From the NCBI GenBank assembly GCA_964017185.1, contig OZ024873.1, forward strand, positions 50,826,760 through 50,890,759: a stretch of 64,000 bases of DNA, in the 5' to 3' direction. The stretch's first letter is position 1. Every line of letters begins with the position of its first letter. Below are positions 1-10,829 of the stretch, piece by piece. The translations under genes and the position numbers were made by a program. This DNA comes from Rugalucina vietnamica (taxonomy: Eukaryota > Mollusca > Bivalvia > Lucinida > Lucinidae). Below the pieces are notes generated by a model. It ran no database searches, had not been told where the DNA came from, and saw nothing but the letters and a program-made list of their open reading frames with translations.

Positions 1-11
1 TTCATATTTAC

Positions 12-444
12 CGTTTTTGTAAATTCCTTTTCGGTGCAGATTCACAATTTTCTCAGTTATCCACTGTGGATCATTACAACTATCAATAATTATAGACCCT
101 ATCTTAGCGTTTGGTATTTTGTCTTTATAGTCCTTCATTAATTTAGCAATCTGATGTTTTATCGCCTCACCACAGTCGAACCCGCCCATTTTGATGGGTC
201 CACATTGAGTTGGTGTGTCAGATTTACCATGAACAGGGGCTATTCCAACGACGTACAGATCTCCTTCCGTGAAATCGAATTCGGGATCTGGGGGTACTCG
301 GCAGTCTGTACAAACGGAATTCGGGGGGCATTGTGGCTTATGTATGTTCGGTATTTTGAATTCTTCACCTGTCCGAGGATCGTAGTCTCTCAGATTTTGT
401 TCCTTTAATTCAAAATAGTCCAGCCCTTCCCTATAGCTGAACAC
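12..444 (-). CDS. mGluR-like receptor, exon 5: end of VFT domain 1, linker, start of VFT domain 2
   Basis: Exon 5 (433 bp) of the minus-strand receptor. The acceptor is a pyrimidine tract ending TTCAG before GTGTTCAGC (phase 0, matching exon 4). The likely donor is AACG|GTAAAT at the left edge, leaving phase 1. It first encodes a segment starting VFSYREGLDYFELK that fits the last strands of a VFT domain. A Cys-containing linker follows (QCPPNSVCTDC, near residue 523 of the joined protein), then EGDLYVVGIAPVHG near residue 544, C-GGFDCGEAIKHQIAKL, and AKIGSIIIDSC. Those last motifs are the ordered hallmarks of the amino end of an mGluR-type ligand-binding domain, which domain 1 already used in exons 1-2. 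There is no signal peptide, so this is an internal second domain unless exon 5 belongs to another transcript. The rest of domain 2, the cysteine-rich domain and 7TM would lie beyond the left edge. Confidence 0.75.
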
Positions 445-632
445 CTGAATCGAATAGGGAAAGACGCCTTAAGTTTTGCGAGAAAGCATAATTTGAAGCA
501 TATAAGACACAAAAACGTTACTCTTTTAGAGAAAAATGAGAAAGACAAAATGATGTGTCTCTGCTTTTGTATAGAGACAACCGTTGAATGTTTGTAATTA
601 TCGTTTCCCTGGCAATCTTGAATCCACTACAT

Positions 633-1653
633 GTATATAGGGCTCGTGGGGGGGGGGGTAACTCGGAGGTAATTTTGGTACGGACGTGCCGCCCGATACT
701 TCTTAACAGTATTTTGATTATTTGGCCCCTTTGGGAATATGAGTCTTTGATTTAGACTACACAGATGTAAATTCTTGAAATTGCAGCAATAATGTCTGGC
801 TTTCGCTGCCAGTTTTGTAAAGGGTCACTGATGAAGGTTCATTACCCGAAATTGTACAATATGGCCCATCTTCTTGCTTTAAATGTTTTACTGCTTCCAA
901 AGGATCTAACAATTATTATTATTTGCTATTACTGCAGCTGGTGTTGTGCCGTGTGGCGGCCCTAAAAAGTCTCCCCGTACATCATCCATAGTGCAGATTA
1001 TATTTTCCTTTTGTTCCTTTGGGATCAGTGAATATATTTGGAGTATTTAAAATATTTTGTACGTTAAGAAACATCTTCTTAACAGTATTTTGATTATTTG
1101 GCCCCTTTGGGAATATGAGTCTTTGATTTAGACTACACAGATGTAAATTCTTGAAATTGCAGCAATAATGTCTGGCTTTCGCTACCAGCTTTGTAAAGGG
1201 TCAGTGATGAAGGTTCATTACCCGAAATTGTACAATATGGCCCATCTTCTTGCTTTAAATGTTTTACTGCTTCCAAAGGATCTAACAATTATTATTATTT
1301 AAAACATACCCTATTCATATATCTGGTTATCGAAAAAAGGGACCTATTCATATATCATGCCTTCGAAAAAAGTAACCCATTCATATATTTAATTGCACAA
1401 AATTTTGACCTATACACAATTATATACAAATATTTCGACTTTCTGAGGCAAAAAGTGCTCTTAAACATGGATGTCCGAAAAATTTGGTCATTCATAAACT
1501 AAATATGGAAAAATGGGGCTATTCATATATTTTGACTTGAAAAAGGTAACCTATTCATATATCTGGCGAGGCTGAAAAAGGGGGCTATTCGGGCGGCACA
1601 TCCCTACTACGTCATATATAGGTAGTTACCCCTCCCCCCGAGATATAGGGCTA
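633..1653. mobile_element. Inverted-repeat-bounded element in intron 4
   Basis: The left edge (about 633-697) carries a G-run, GTAACT and then ACGTGCCGCCCGA. The right edge (about 1589-1653) carries TCGGGCGGCACAT, then AGTTACCCCTCCCCCCGAG. Reverse-complemented, the right edge follows the left in the same order, so the pair forms imperfect terminal inverted repeats of roughly 60 bp. The interior has no ORF and holds family-E repeats plus a degenerate array of CTATTCATATATCTGG-like words (about 1309-1590). It looks like a non-autonomous DNA transposon; the family is not recognised. Confidence 0.5.
698..1302 (+). repeat. Family E dispersed repeat, direct pair
   Basis: Positions 698-921 and 1073-1302 are nearly identical direct copies (CTTCTTAACAGTATTTTG ... 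AAAGGATCTAAC). The unit between them carries GTGTGGCGGCCCTAAAAAG and a TCTCCCCGTACATCATCC end. The same sequence occurs in the opposite orientation at about 10830-11190, 14830-15060 and 15170-15600, and in this orientation at 19440-19850 and 19905-20260, with a fragment at 43190-43290. No coding capacity. Confidence 0.8.
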
Positions 1654-1783
1654 TAAGTGTTCTTCTCCCTGTATCTGAAATATGTATTACTTTAATAATA
1701 TTGGGATACTTAATGTCTTTTCTGACTAGATATATATTAAAACACAAAATGAAAAGTATACGCGCTCTTTTAAAAATACATAC

Positions 1784-2734
1784 CTCTTCCATGCATAGTT
1801 TATCTGCATTATCTTTGCATATTTGTTTGTTGTACACAGCATAAGAAAGCACTGCTGGCACCGTATACACAGGATCAGAAGACTTCACTGTAAAGTTCAG
1901 CTCCAGTTTTGGTTCCAGTTTGAATACTTCAAGTCTAAATGGTGCAAAATCATTATCAAAGTCCACAGTGTTTTCAGCGTTTTCGAGGAACTCCAGGTAA
2001 CGTGACTTTGGCTGGTCCACCATGAGCTGTTGACAGTTTATCCCTGAGCAGCTCAAGCTATCGTAAACACCTTTGATGGCCCTTGCTATTGCAAAGGCGG
2101 CTTGTACAGCGTATTGTACAACATAGGGCTGCGGGAAATTAACTTCTACTTCCTCTCTTGTCAAAGCGGCACACACTGTAGCTTGATCAGATAAGTCACA
2201 GTTTTTAACAAGTCCATAAACATCAGAGAGATACTTATTTTCAGTTATTGCAGTTATGTTTCCTAACAAATTGTTCATCCAATAGTCTTCAAATTCTTCA
2301 AATTCTTCAATTTTGCGAATAGGTGGCGTCGCCATAAATAACCCCTTTGTCACATTATTGATGTCTAATCGTTCTTGCTCAACGGACCAATAACCTTCTG
2401 ACGCCAGGATTTTCGGAACTTCATAGGTTGAATTAGGCCTATATATGTCGTTGATAACGTCAAGCAACGTTTTGCCTAGCCGATTACCACCAAATAAGAC
2501 AATTCCAGATATTGGTATCGATCGCGTATGTAGGGATTCTACATTCCGTTTTATTTGCTGGTACATTTGGTCAGTGGTAAGCTGTGGGTCGACCGGAAAT
2601 ACTTCGGGGAAACACGTGTATCTCTGACCGGAAGTTGACAACAGCTGATCGACAGCCTCGCGGCCGTAAGTGTCATCGTCGTGTATGATGGCGACGTAGG
2701 TCCAGTTGACTTGCTGCATAAAGCCCAACATCGT
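1784..2734 (-). CDS. mGluR-like receptor, exon 4: body of VFT domain 1
   Basis: A 951-bp exon (317 codons, phase 0 at both ends). The acceptor is TGTTTTAG|ACG and the donor GAAGAG|GTATGT. It encodes the second lobe and hinge of a class C GPCR ligand-binding domain (ANF_receptor fold). QVNWTYVAIIHDDDTYG matches the family pattern WxYVxxVxxxxxYG and keeps the ligand-contacting Tyr. It continues through a flavodoxin-like lobe (GIVLFGG, KILASEGYW) to YVVQYAVQAAFAIARAI, the conserved helix before the last strands. The Asp-Gly pair of glutamate-binding mGluRs (SDGW) reads SEGYW here, so one acidic contact is conservatively changed. Open reading beyond 1784 is intron read-through. Confidence 0.88.
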
Positions 2735-2759
2735 CTAAAACAAAGTAAAGACTATAATA

Positions 2760-2994
2760 TATGAGAATGTGCGTGAGAAAACTAACAATTTGGGTTCCGA
2801 CCAGGCCCGACACAAACCGGGCTTTACAGTCACAGAAGCCGGTTAGAGGCTGGAAATCAGACAATAGAGGAATTGTACTATCCGTGTAGCGAAAACAAAG
2901 GCGCTGATAAGCTTCGCAGTTACTGCGAAGCTGATCTGCGCCTTTGTTTTCGCCTATGCAGATTGTTGGTCAGTTCCCATGCGGTGACTTATAT
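2760..2994. mobile_element. MITE family B copy 1 (hairpin MITE)
   Basis: A degenerate copy of the ~240-bp family-B element, recognised by its internal hairpin (GCTTCGCAGTTACTGCGAAGC flanks inside AAAACAAAGGCGC ... GCGCCTTTGTTTT) and by GCAGATTGTTGG near the right end. It sits in intron 3, only 25 bp from the exon 4 acceptor. Confidence 0.85.
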
Positions 2995-4885
2995 GTCAGT
3001 GGCACAGAAAGGATCCATACAGGCTATACATAAAGATCGTGCTTAAATGGAAGTACGTGTGGATTTAAGTGTCATCCGACGGCAATGCCACCCGGCTATA
3101 ACCCGCCAGAAACCTATCAACGTAAATAGCACTCATCCGAAATCAACCATACTTAATAAGGTGACTTGTCAGTTCGTTTTTGATTAAAGTCCACTCACAT
3201 TTTTTTCAATCGTGTCGGGAAGAAGTCACTGATTGACCTGATTCACGGGTATTTACCAGAATTATAGGGAGCAAATGGGTCTTGCTCAAGGACACAACCC
3301 GGTGCCATTTAGAATTTATGAAAGTAAAATTTTTGACAGAAACACTTCCGTATTTAAGTCGTAGGCATTCTTACAACTGCGTAAATAGGAGATAAATGCG
3401 TACATGTATAAAATAAGGAAAATATTCGAAACCAGGAAAATATTTTGTCAACAGACTCTTGTACTACCTTTGTAAACAACAAACATATTATGTTTACTTT
3501 TTAAAGTTTTTCTGAAATTGTATCGCTCGCGATTGTACACTAGATGTTTACCATAAATTGCTACAAAATTTAAATCTCAAATAAACATGTATAAAATGAA
3601 CTGCATGGTAATATTTACATAACAAAGTTAACGTTGCTGTAGGAAGGATGAATTCTTGGAAACAGTTTGTATTAACGGCATTATAATGGCATAATAACGT
3701 GCCTGACTGACGTTTTATTTGATTCCCTCAAACCTCATGTTGGAGAGGATACATTCCATTTGAAAACTTTTTCATGTCCGTGAAATAAATACCCCAGACG
3801 GCCTTTAAACCCCACTTTTATATGGTGTATATCTACAGGGGTATATCTATTTTTCTTATTTTTAATCCAAAATGGGCCAAGATCTGACAAGCGATGTCTT
3901 ATTATATTATATGGCCAAACATTCAAAATTAAGATATTTATAGCATGTGAAATACCAATTGTTTATATTTACATGTACTACATGTACAACCACACAACAG
4001 TAGAAACGGTGTGGTTTCTACGTTACGTTTAAACGTCATCATTTCTTGTTATATACCTGGTTTTTAAAATGAGAGTAGTCCTTATGGCGCAACGGTTGCC
4101 ATGGCAACATACATCATAAAATAATTTTATTTTATAAGGAATTTTTGTGGCTTGGATTCTGTTACAATATTTAAAGCGGTTTGACATGAATATAGGAGCA
4201 TGTTTCAAATTTAGAGGGGTTTTAAATTTGAATAGTATAAACTGTTCGTGAATGCCCGAAGACCCGTTTTGTCAGATCCGCGCTCAAATACAAACAATGG
4301 GTACTCGTTAGAACCGCCGCGCCGAGTCAACAGAAATTCATGGCGTCATAGAAATACTTTTTTGGAAAGTTAAATCATTTAAAATCAGACATGCATTTAT
4401 TTTCTAGTTCATGTTATATTGGCGGAAACTTATCAACATCACATCAACCAGAAAAATCTACCGTCATGTTGGGACGTTGCCCCCATTTTATGGGACATCT
4501 ACCCAACACATCCGAAATGTGCTATGAAATATAAACGTCAAAGTAAACTAATGTTTTAATGTATGGATGGTTTGCCTTGTATGAACCTGTTTTCCTGAGC
4601 AGAATCAGACCTTCTAGTAAGTGGTTAACCATTAATCTGTTTGTCGGTCAGTCAGTCGTATACTTCCTATATTAACGTTAGGCGGAAAGATGTTTGAAGG
4701 CTCACCGGCAATTTCGAATTTGTATGGTCTAGCCACATCATTGGTGAAGATTGCTCTGATCCAAGTTATACGGTGTGCAAGTACCTCCTCTAAGTAACAT
4801 GTTTGCGCAGTGACATGTACAATAAAAGATCATTACCCCCGTATTTCGACAACATAATCATAACGCTATCATATTCTACGCTAAC
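2995..4885 (-). other. Intron 3 remainder
   Basis: No gene seen. It contains a left-half fragment of MITE family A (about 3761-3876), a second small fragment around the GGGTACTCGTTAGAACCG motif (about 4290-4330) and a long-SINE copy (4460-4660). The rest is anonymous AT-rich DNA. Confidence 0.6.
4460..4660 (-). mobile_element. Long SINE-like repeat (family L), fragment
   Basis: Shares ordered blocks with the copies at 32372, 40702, 50745, 52515 and 63713: CATGTTGGGACGTTGCC, TTATGGGACATCTACCCAACA, TATGGATGGTTTG and the CGGTCAGT end. Minus orientation, without the CAAA tail. Diverged and truncated. Confidence 0.65.
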
Positions 4886-5064
4886 CTTCACTTGTATGTC
4901 ATCCGACGGTATTGTCCTGAAGAAGTTGCTGTACAGCTCGTGATCAGACAGCGAGGAGGCCGTGGTAGAGGGGCTGATCTGTAACAGTCGGAGATGGTCG
5001 GGCATGCTACTGAGTAGCCGGGACATCTGGATAGCCTCTGAACTGTACCCAGGACCCAGGATCG
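4886..5064 (-). CDS. mGluR-like receptor, exon 3: VFT domain 1, ligand-pocket region
   Basis: A 179-bp exon. The acceptor is TCTCTGCAG|CG, joined in phase 1 to exon 2; the donor is GTGAAG|GTTAGC, phase 0. It encodes AILGPGYSSEAIQM, matching the mGluR pattern GVIGPGSSSVAIQV, whose Ser contacts the amino-acid ligand. SPSTTASSLSDHELY follows, matching SATSxDLSDxxxY and keeping the Ser and Thr contacts. The exon ends FFRTIPSDDIQVK, equivalent to the conserved FxRxxPSDxxQ. Keeping these residues suggests, but does not prove, an alpha-amino-acid ligand for domain 1. Confidence 0.88.
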
Positions 5065-5187
5065 CTGCAGAGAAATCAAATACACATTGGTATTAAATGA
5101 ACGCACATGTCACCATGATTAGTATAATGGTCCGATCAAAAGATTTTCTAGCCTTTCGGGTGGAAGCTTAAACTGATGCTCCTCGTA

Positions 5188-5385
5188 TTCAACCCGTATT
5201 TGACGAATGGATTCTCCCATCCTTATCAATTAGGCCCGGGTGAGTCCACTTTCATTTTAGGGGCGTTTCGTTTTTAATGATTTTTAAATTTTATTTAGTT
5301 TTTATGAAAATTCTCTGAGCAAACAGAATAGCCCCAGATGGGACGCCGCGTTCTGCAAAAGGAACGTCAGGCTTATATGAGTAAA
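5188..5385. mobile_element. MITE family D (piggyBac-like), degenerate copy
   Basis: Begins TTCAACCCGTATTTGACG and ends GGCTTATATGAGTAAA, with CAGATGGGACGCCGCG inside. It is a decayed member of the TTAA-flanked family described at 8067. Lies in intron 2. Confidence 0.7.
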
Positions 5386-5682
5386 TTTATACGGTGAATT
5401 CAACGTTTCGCAGATGACAAAAGGATACAAGCCTTTAGCGCAAAACCCTTACCAAAGTCCACATCCAATGAGATTTGACGTCAGATAAGTATGATTCTGT
5501 CTTTTTAAAGCCTCAACTCCAACATTGCAAGCGTTTGCTCAGCCTTTTTAATCAGTAAGCCTAATCCACTTCAAGGCTTCCAAACACTTATGTCTCAAAA
5601 GGCAATTGCATGTATTTTATGCTATTGTTTTCTACATATACCTGAAATAAGAAAACTATCGCGGGCCTTTTTTCTCACATAC

Positions 5683-5781
5683 CTACAGTATCCCTTCTTG
5701 TTCCTTCGATATTCTTTGCTATATCATATGCTATCTCCTTAGCTTTAGTGATTGAGCGACATGTCTTGTGCACCTTCAATC
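5683..5781 (-). CDS. mGluR-like receptor, exon 2
   Basis: A 99-bp exon between TTTCAG|GATTGAAGG and CTGTAG|GTATGTG, phase 1 at both ends. With exon 1 it reads DVKIG-LKVHKTCRSITKAK, the family pattern (V)xLGxxIxDTCxxxxxAL, including the conserved Cys. It continues EIAYDIAKNIEG and leaves a single G that completes the Gly/Ala codon with exon 3. It was found from splice sites and frame continuity. Confidence 0.85.
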
Positions 5782-5859
5782 CTGAAATCATTCAATACAG
5801 AATAGTAATTACAAAGCTAGTGAAACGTGGGTCTGAATCTGAGAAGCGTTACAATTTAT

Positions 5860-5990
5860 TTCTCTAACTTGTGACGTTCTGTCAATGTTCGAATTTCGGA
5901 CACATTTGGACTCCGACTGCGGTCCACTGATTAAGGAATAAGCTGTCCTTGACCGAAAAAAAAGTTATTTAGTGTTGTGGCAACTCTAAC

Positions 5991-6027
<37 letters not shown>

Positions 6028-7660
6028 GATATTCTTCATTCTTTGAAGTAACGAGGACAACCATAATATCTCAGATGAGTTTGAATTTCGGCCAGAATCT
6101 GCCTCAGACTATGGAGTTAGCTGCCTTTGTTTGTCTGAAAACAATCAGACAAGAGTTACATTAGGAAATATTTTAAGCACTCTAGTTTAAGTTGTTAGGT
6201 CTCAGGTGAGCGATTATTTTGTCTCCTTGTTTTCTTGCGTGACATACTTGCATTAGCCCAAGACAAAAAACATCACATCAGCCGCAGAACAAACAACACA
6301 CACGTACAATAGTAGCAATTAAATATGCAGTGTCTGTTTATGCAATATGAGAAGCGTAATAACGCTTTATTTCTCTAACTCATGACGTTTTGTCAATGTT
6401 CGAATTTATGACATATTTGGACTCAGACTGCGGAGATAGCTGTTTTTGAGCGTTTGGAAAAATATCCATAGACCTATAATGGCACAAACTTTGGGGCAAC
6501 TCCAGCTCCTTTATAAATGTTTTGGTGGATCTTCTTCATTCTTGCAGGTAACAATGGCAACCATAAAATCTCTTATGAGTTCGAAATATGGCCAGACCGT
6601 ACCAGTGATTGTGGAATTAGCTGTCCTTGACTGTTTCAAAAAATCTGGTTAAGTGTTGTGGCAACTCTAACTGCTTTATTTTTTGCGATCTTCTTCATTC
6701 TTTGAAGTAACGAGGACAACCATAAAATTTCGGCCAGATTCTACTTCAGACTCTGGAGTTAGTTGCCTTTGTTTGTCTGAAAAAAATCCCCATAGAGTTA
6801 ATTTTGGAAATTTTTTAAACATTAGTTTAAATTCTTAGGTCTCAGGTGAGCGATCGTTGCCCTTTGATTTCCTTGTTGTCTTGCGTGACATACTTGTATT
6901 TGCCCAAGCCAAAAATCATCACGTAGACCCAAGAAAAAAACAACACGCTCCTACAATAGTGGCAATTAAACATGTATTGTCGGTTTGAGGGCGATGTTAG
7001 GTACCTGTAAAATCGATTTAAGCCCGCCAGTAATTTTATATTACGGATAGTTCCAAGGCGATACTTCTGTGGTGGTTCTTTCGTTTTATGTCTTGGTGTT
7101 TAAAATTTTTTGTGCTGTTGGCGCCTTATGTATGTTTTCATATTTTCAGTTAAGTTTAGGTAACAGAGTGGCCACCTATTGGGAAAATAGCTGCCCATTC
7201 GGTTTACGATATGTTTTCATGGTATAAGTACCTGATTGTTAATTTTGTTTTTTCCCATCTCGGTTTTTGGAGTGGGAATCTTTTTCTGATTGCGCCTTTT
7301 CCTGATCTTTGCCTACTTGTACCTTTTTATGCATTATGAGAAGCCTAATCACGCTTTATTTCTCTAACTTGTGACGTTTTGTTATTGTTCGAATTTCGGA
7401 CAGACTGTCGAGGCAGCTGTTCTTGGGCGTTCGGAAAAATATCCATAGACCTATAATGACACAAAAGTTTGGGCAACTCTAGCTCCTTTATAAATGTTTT
7501 GGTGGATCTTCTTCATACGTGCAGGTAACAATGACAACCATAAAATATGAGTTCGAAATATGGCCAGACCGTACCACTGATTGTGGAATTAGCTGTCATT
7601 GACTGTTTGAAGAAAACAATGTTATTTAGGAAAACCATAACATCTCGCATCAGTTTGAAT
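5860..7660. repeat. Diverged multi-copy repeat block
   Basis: Successive diverged copies of a block containing CTCTAACTTGTGACGTT, CGAATTTCGGCCAGA and TATGGAGTTAGCTGCC start near 5860, 6360, 6660 and 7340. The same block opens both units of the large duplication (about 7660 and 11400). A pure T run lies at about 5994-6025. Short open stretches here are translations of the repeat, not genes. Confidence 0.65.
7040..7332 (+). repeat. Dispersed repeat R1, copy 1
   Basis: About 290 bp, highly similar and in the same orientation as 34105-34400. Shared words include GATACTTCTGTGGTGG, TGCTGTTGGCGCCTTATG, GTGGCCACCTATTGGG and CCTTTTCCTGATCTTTGCC. No terminal inverted repeats or ORF seen. Confidence 0.8.
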
Positions 7661-8066
7661 TTCGGCCAGATTCTACCTCAGATTATGGAGTTAGGTTCAT
7701 TTGGTTGTCTAAAAAATATCCCCATAGAGTTACATTAGGAAATATTTAGACACTCTAGTTTAAGTTGATAGACCTCATGTGAGCTATTGTTGCCCTTTGG
7801 TCTCCTTGTTTTCTTGCATTAGCCCAAGCCAAAAATCATCACATCGACGGCAGAACTAACAACACACCCGTACAACAGTAGCAATTAAATATGCATTGTC
7901 TGTTTATACATTATGAGATAAACTAAAGATCCTTGGTCCAAAAGATAAAATATGCACGCATATTACACATTGTCAGTGGCAATCGAAAATGAAATATTCA
8001 GCTAAAATATATACTTGTAAATACCAGTAAAATCGTTTCTGTAATATCAGTTGCTGTGAAGAAACG

Positions 8067-8300
8067 TTAACCCATATTTGACGAATGAATTCTGCCATCA
8101 TTATCATTTGGGTGAGTCCACTTTCATTTTTAGAGGTGTTAGGAGTGATTTTTAATTTTTATCCCATTTTTTCGATGAATTTTCGGTAAGCAAACAGAAT
8201 AGCCCCAGATGGGACGCCGCGTTCAGCGGCGTCACATCCGAGTTGGGCTATTCTGTTTGCCTATGTCCCATAAAAGGGACGCCAGGCTAATACGAGTTAA
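8067..8300. mobile_element. MITE family D (piggyBac-like), copy in unit 1
   Basis: A 234-bp element including TTAA at both ends, TTAACCCATATTTGACG ... TACGAGTTAA. The inner hairpin is GGGACGCCGCG ... CGGCGTCACATC, with CCATAAAAGGGACGCC near the right end. TTAA targets with CCC at the tip are the piggyBac hallmark. The TTAA target is demonstrated by the copy at 13869. The same insertion occurs in unit 2, so it predates the duplication. Confidence 0.85.
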
Positions 8301-8823
8301 TGTTCAGACGTATTGTCTTGAACTTAGCATCAATGTCTGCAAAGTTCTTATATTTATATTCAACGTTACTTCTGTCTTAGCTATCCTTAACCCAAAAGAC
8401 CTAAACCTGAGTAATATTTTGCTGAGATTTGAGATGACAGGGAGTGTTTGCTATATTAAAAATTATTATAATATAGTTTTGGTACCGCCACGGATGCAAA
8501 TTAGTTCAAATTATACGAGTACATGTACAAGGTTTTTTTACTAAAACATTAACCATTAAATTTATTTTTGTAGACATTACTGACAAACTTATTTGTAATC
8601 AAAAACCTGCGATCAGCTTTTTTATAATTGCATATTTTCAACGAATCGTGGCTGGATTTATTGCATTCAGGTGACAGTGGTGAATGTGCAATGAACTATA
8701 TCTTGAAAATCCCCTAAAATCGTTCGTTTCAATAATTATTATCAATATTGGCTTATTGACATGCTTAAAATGATTATCTCTAAAAATATAGAAGGCCATT
8801 GTTAAGCCATGGCCTTGAATATA

Positions 8824-9853
8824 CACTGAAAAAAAGTTATAAGAGGCCACTTTTCAAACTCATTTTTTGTAACTAAGCCATGTTCAAAATTGCACGATTT
8901 TTAGTCTAAAGACGTGTCTTTCAAGTAAGTAAAGTTCCAAAGTGTTAAGAAATAATTTTCTTTCACTAAACGCGATTTTGGAGTAAAAATGCAAAAATCA
9001 ATGTTTTTGAATAAAAAAATTGATAAAGCACAACATTAATTGAAATTATGAGCGGATGTCATCAAAGGGGGCCTTCCGGCTTGGAAAAACATCAAACATT
9101 CGAATTTTCTCTACTTGTAGACTTTCTGCGCATTTTTAAAAATCGCTAATTTTGAGATTTTTTGAAAAATTCATCAATGTGCCTCTTAAACATGTTAATC
9201 TCTATTAAATTCACTTGATGAAGCCTGGAAATGAGAGATATAACCCGAGTGAGCTATTTTAGACTATTTTCGAGGACAAACAGGTCACGGCTGACGCACA
9301 CTTCCGGTTTCAATGCCAATTTTTAACGAACAAAATAACGAAATTTATGGACGATTTTTTAAATTTTCAAAGTTTATCAGAGTCTAGTATTATACCTTAA
9401 TACTCGCTGAAAATTTCAATTCCATACTGCTGATAATAATGCAACCAGAGATGAACAAAGTTTGTATGCAAATTGCATACAAAAAGCTGAATTCATGTTA
9501 TTCATTTTGCTGTCTTCTTGCATGTACAAAACAGAAACGAAGATTCTTATTGCAGCAACACATCTGACTTAATTTTATCTTGCATCATGGTAGTCAGTAG
9601 CACTTTGAAATAAATTAAAATGTAAAACACAACGTCATAATTTGACATTTAATTTGATGATAATAAAGTGTGATTTTCGAAAAGAGGGTACCTTTACTCA
9701 TGCTTCGACTGCGTGAGACATATCACGCATTTTGGAATGCAGACACTCTCAGAGCCACTGTTAGACATCGGTTTATTAATTTGATCATGAATTATTTACT
9801 TTCTGAAATAGAAGAAAAAATATGAGGTGGCCTCTTATAACTTTTTTTCAGTG
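8824..9853. mobile_element. TA-target DNA transposon with 27-bp TIRs, non-coding (~1.03 kb)
   Basis: The ends are near-perfect inverted repeats: CACTGAAAAAAAGTTATAAG at the left (continuing AGGCCAC) and its complement at 9827-9853. The flanks are TATA on both sides, giving a TA or TATA duplication. Unit 2 of the segmental duplication has the empty site (around 14140), so the borders are exact. The TIR and target fit the Tc1/mariner group. No transposase reading frame was seen, so it is non-autonomous. Confidence 0.85.
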
Positions 9854-10192
9854 TATACGCTCTGATAATCACAAAATATATTTGTGCTGAGATATTTAGA
9901 ATGGCGAGTGAACAATATACAAGGAAGCAAAAAAGTAAATTCTTTTAGAAAAAGTAAAAAAAAGTTATTAGTAATGGTAAAATTGTCACCTACTTTTTGG
10001 ACAATCAAACCATAAGTAGATTACATTTTAATTGGAAAAATGGACCAATCAGAACAACGAGTTGTAGAACTACCAGCCCCAACACCATCAGAGAATTTAC
10101 AAGGTTTTCAATATTTCAGACTAGGTATACGTAATACATAAACCAGTCTCAGATAAGCTAGGTGAGTTTCAGCAAACCTACACCGAAGGTCC

Positions 10193-10804
10193 GGTCATCT
10201 CGGAAAATCGTGATCGAAATTATCGCGTATATACGCTACATTAATTCTCCTTATCAATGGGAATCACTCCAAACCACTATTTCTGACTAAATATTAAAAC
10301 GAATTGGGACTAAAGAATGAAACGAATCGGAAATGGCTGATCGCGCATTTACGCGATCTTCCATACTTGAGGGGTGGGCACCAGCAGTAAGGTCCCCCTC
10401 TTCAAAAAGATTACAATCCAGAAATAAAAGATTACTAACAAATATTTTACTATCTGAAACTCTTTCAAAGATCAGAGATCAAAATGATGTAAAATGGTAG
10501 ATCAAAATGATGTAAAATGGTAAGTAGAAAAATTCTGTGATTATGTCGGCAGATTGTTGATATCCTCGACGTTCATTTTGCAAAATTTTCGTCTGCTTAC
10601 CTCTGTAGTTTCGCACCATTGGGTCCGATCACATCCGAAAAAAGTCGAACCGAATCGTTGAAAACCAGGCTACAATCGTATGATGAACCGCGATGACATT
10701 GTCTCTTTTCTACTGAGATATGGAACCTCCTGTACCGCCGGTAAATACATGGAGCCATCGCGCACCTGTGCGATAATTTCGGTCGCGATTTTCCGAGATG
10801 ATCC
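10193..10804. mobile_element. TIR element G (612 bp), non-coding
   Basis: Starts GGTCATCTCGGAAAATCG and ends in the complement of GGATCATCTCGGAAAATCG; the inverted match continues through CGAAATTATCGC on both sides (about 38 bp). Absent from the matching place in unit 2 (about 14762). No ORF of note. A non-autonomous DNA transposon of unknown superfamily. Confidence 0.8.
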
Positions 10805-10829
10805 AGAATAGTTTGCAAATAGCTTGGTG

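Larger units (their letters stand above)
445..1783 (-). other. Intron 4 of the receptor gene, repeat-filled
   Basis: No coding potential. The intron is almost wholly repeats: an element bounded by imperfect inverted repeats (about 633-1653) containing two near-identical direct copies of a dispersed repeat. Confidence 0.7.
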
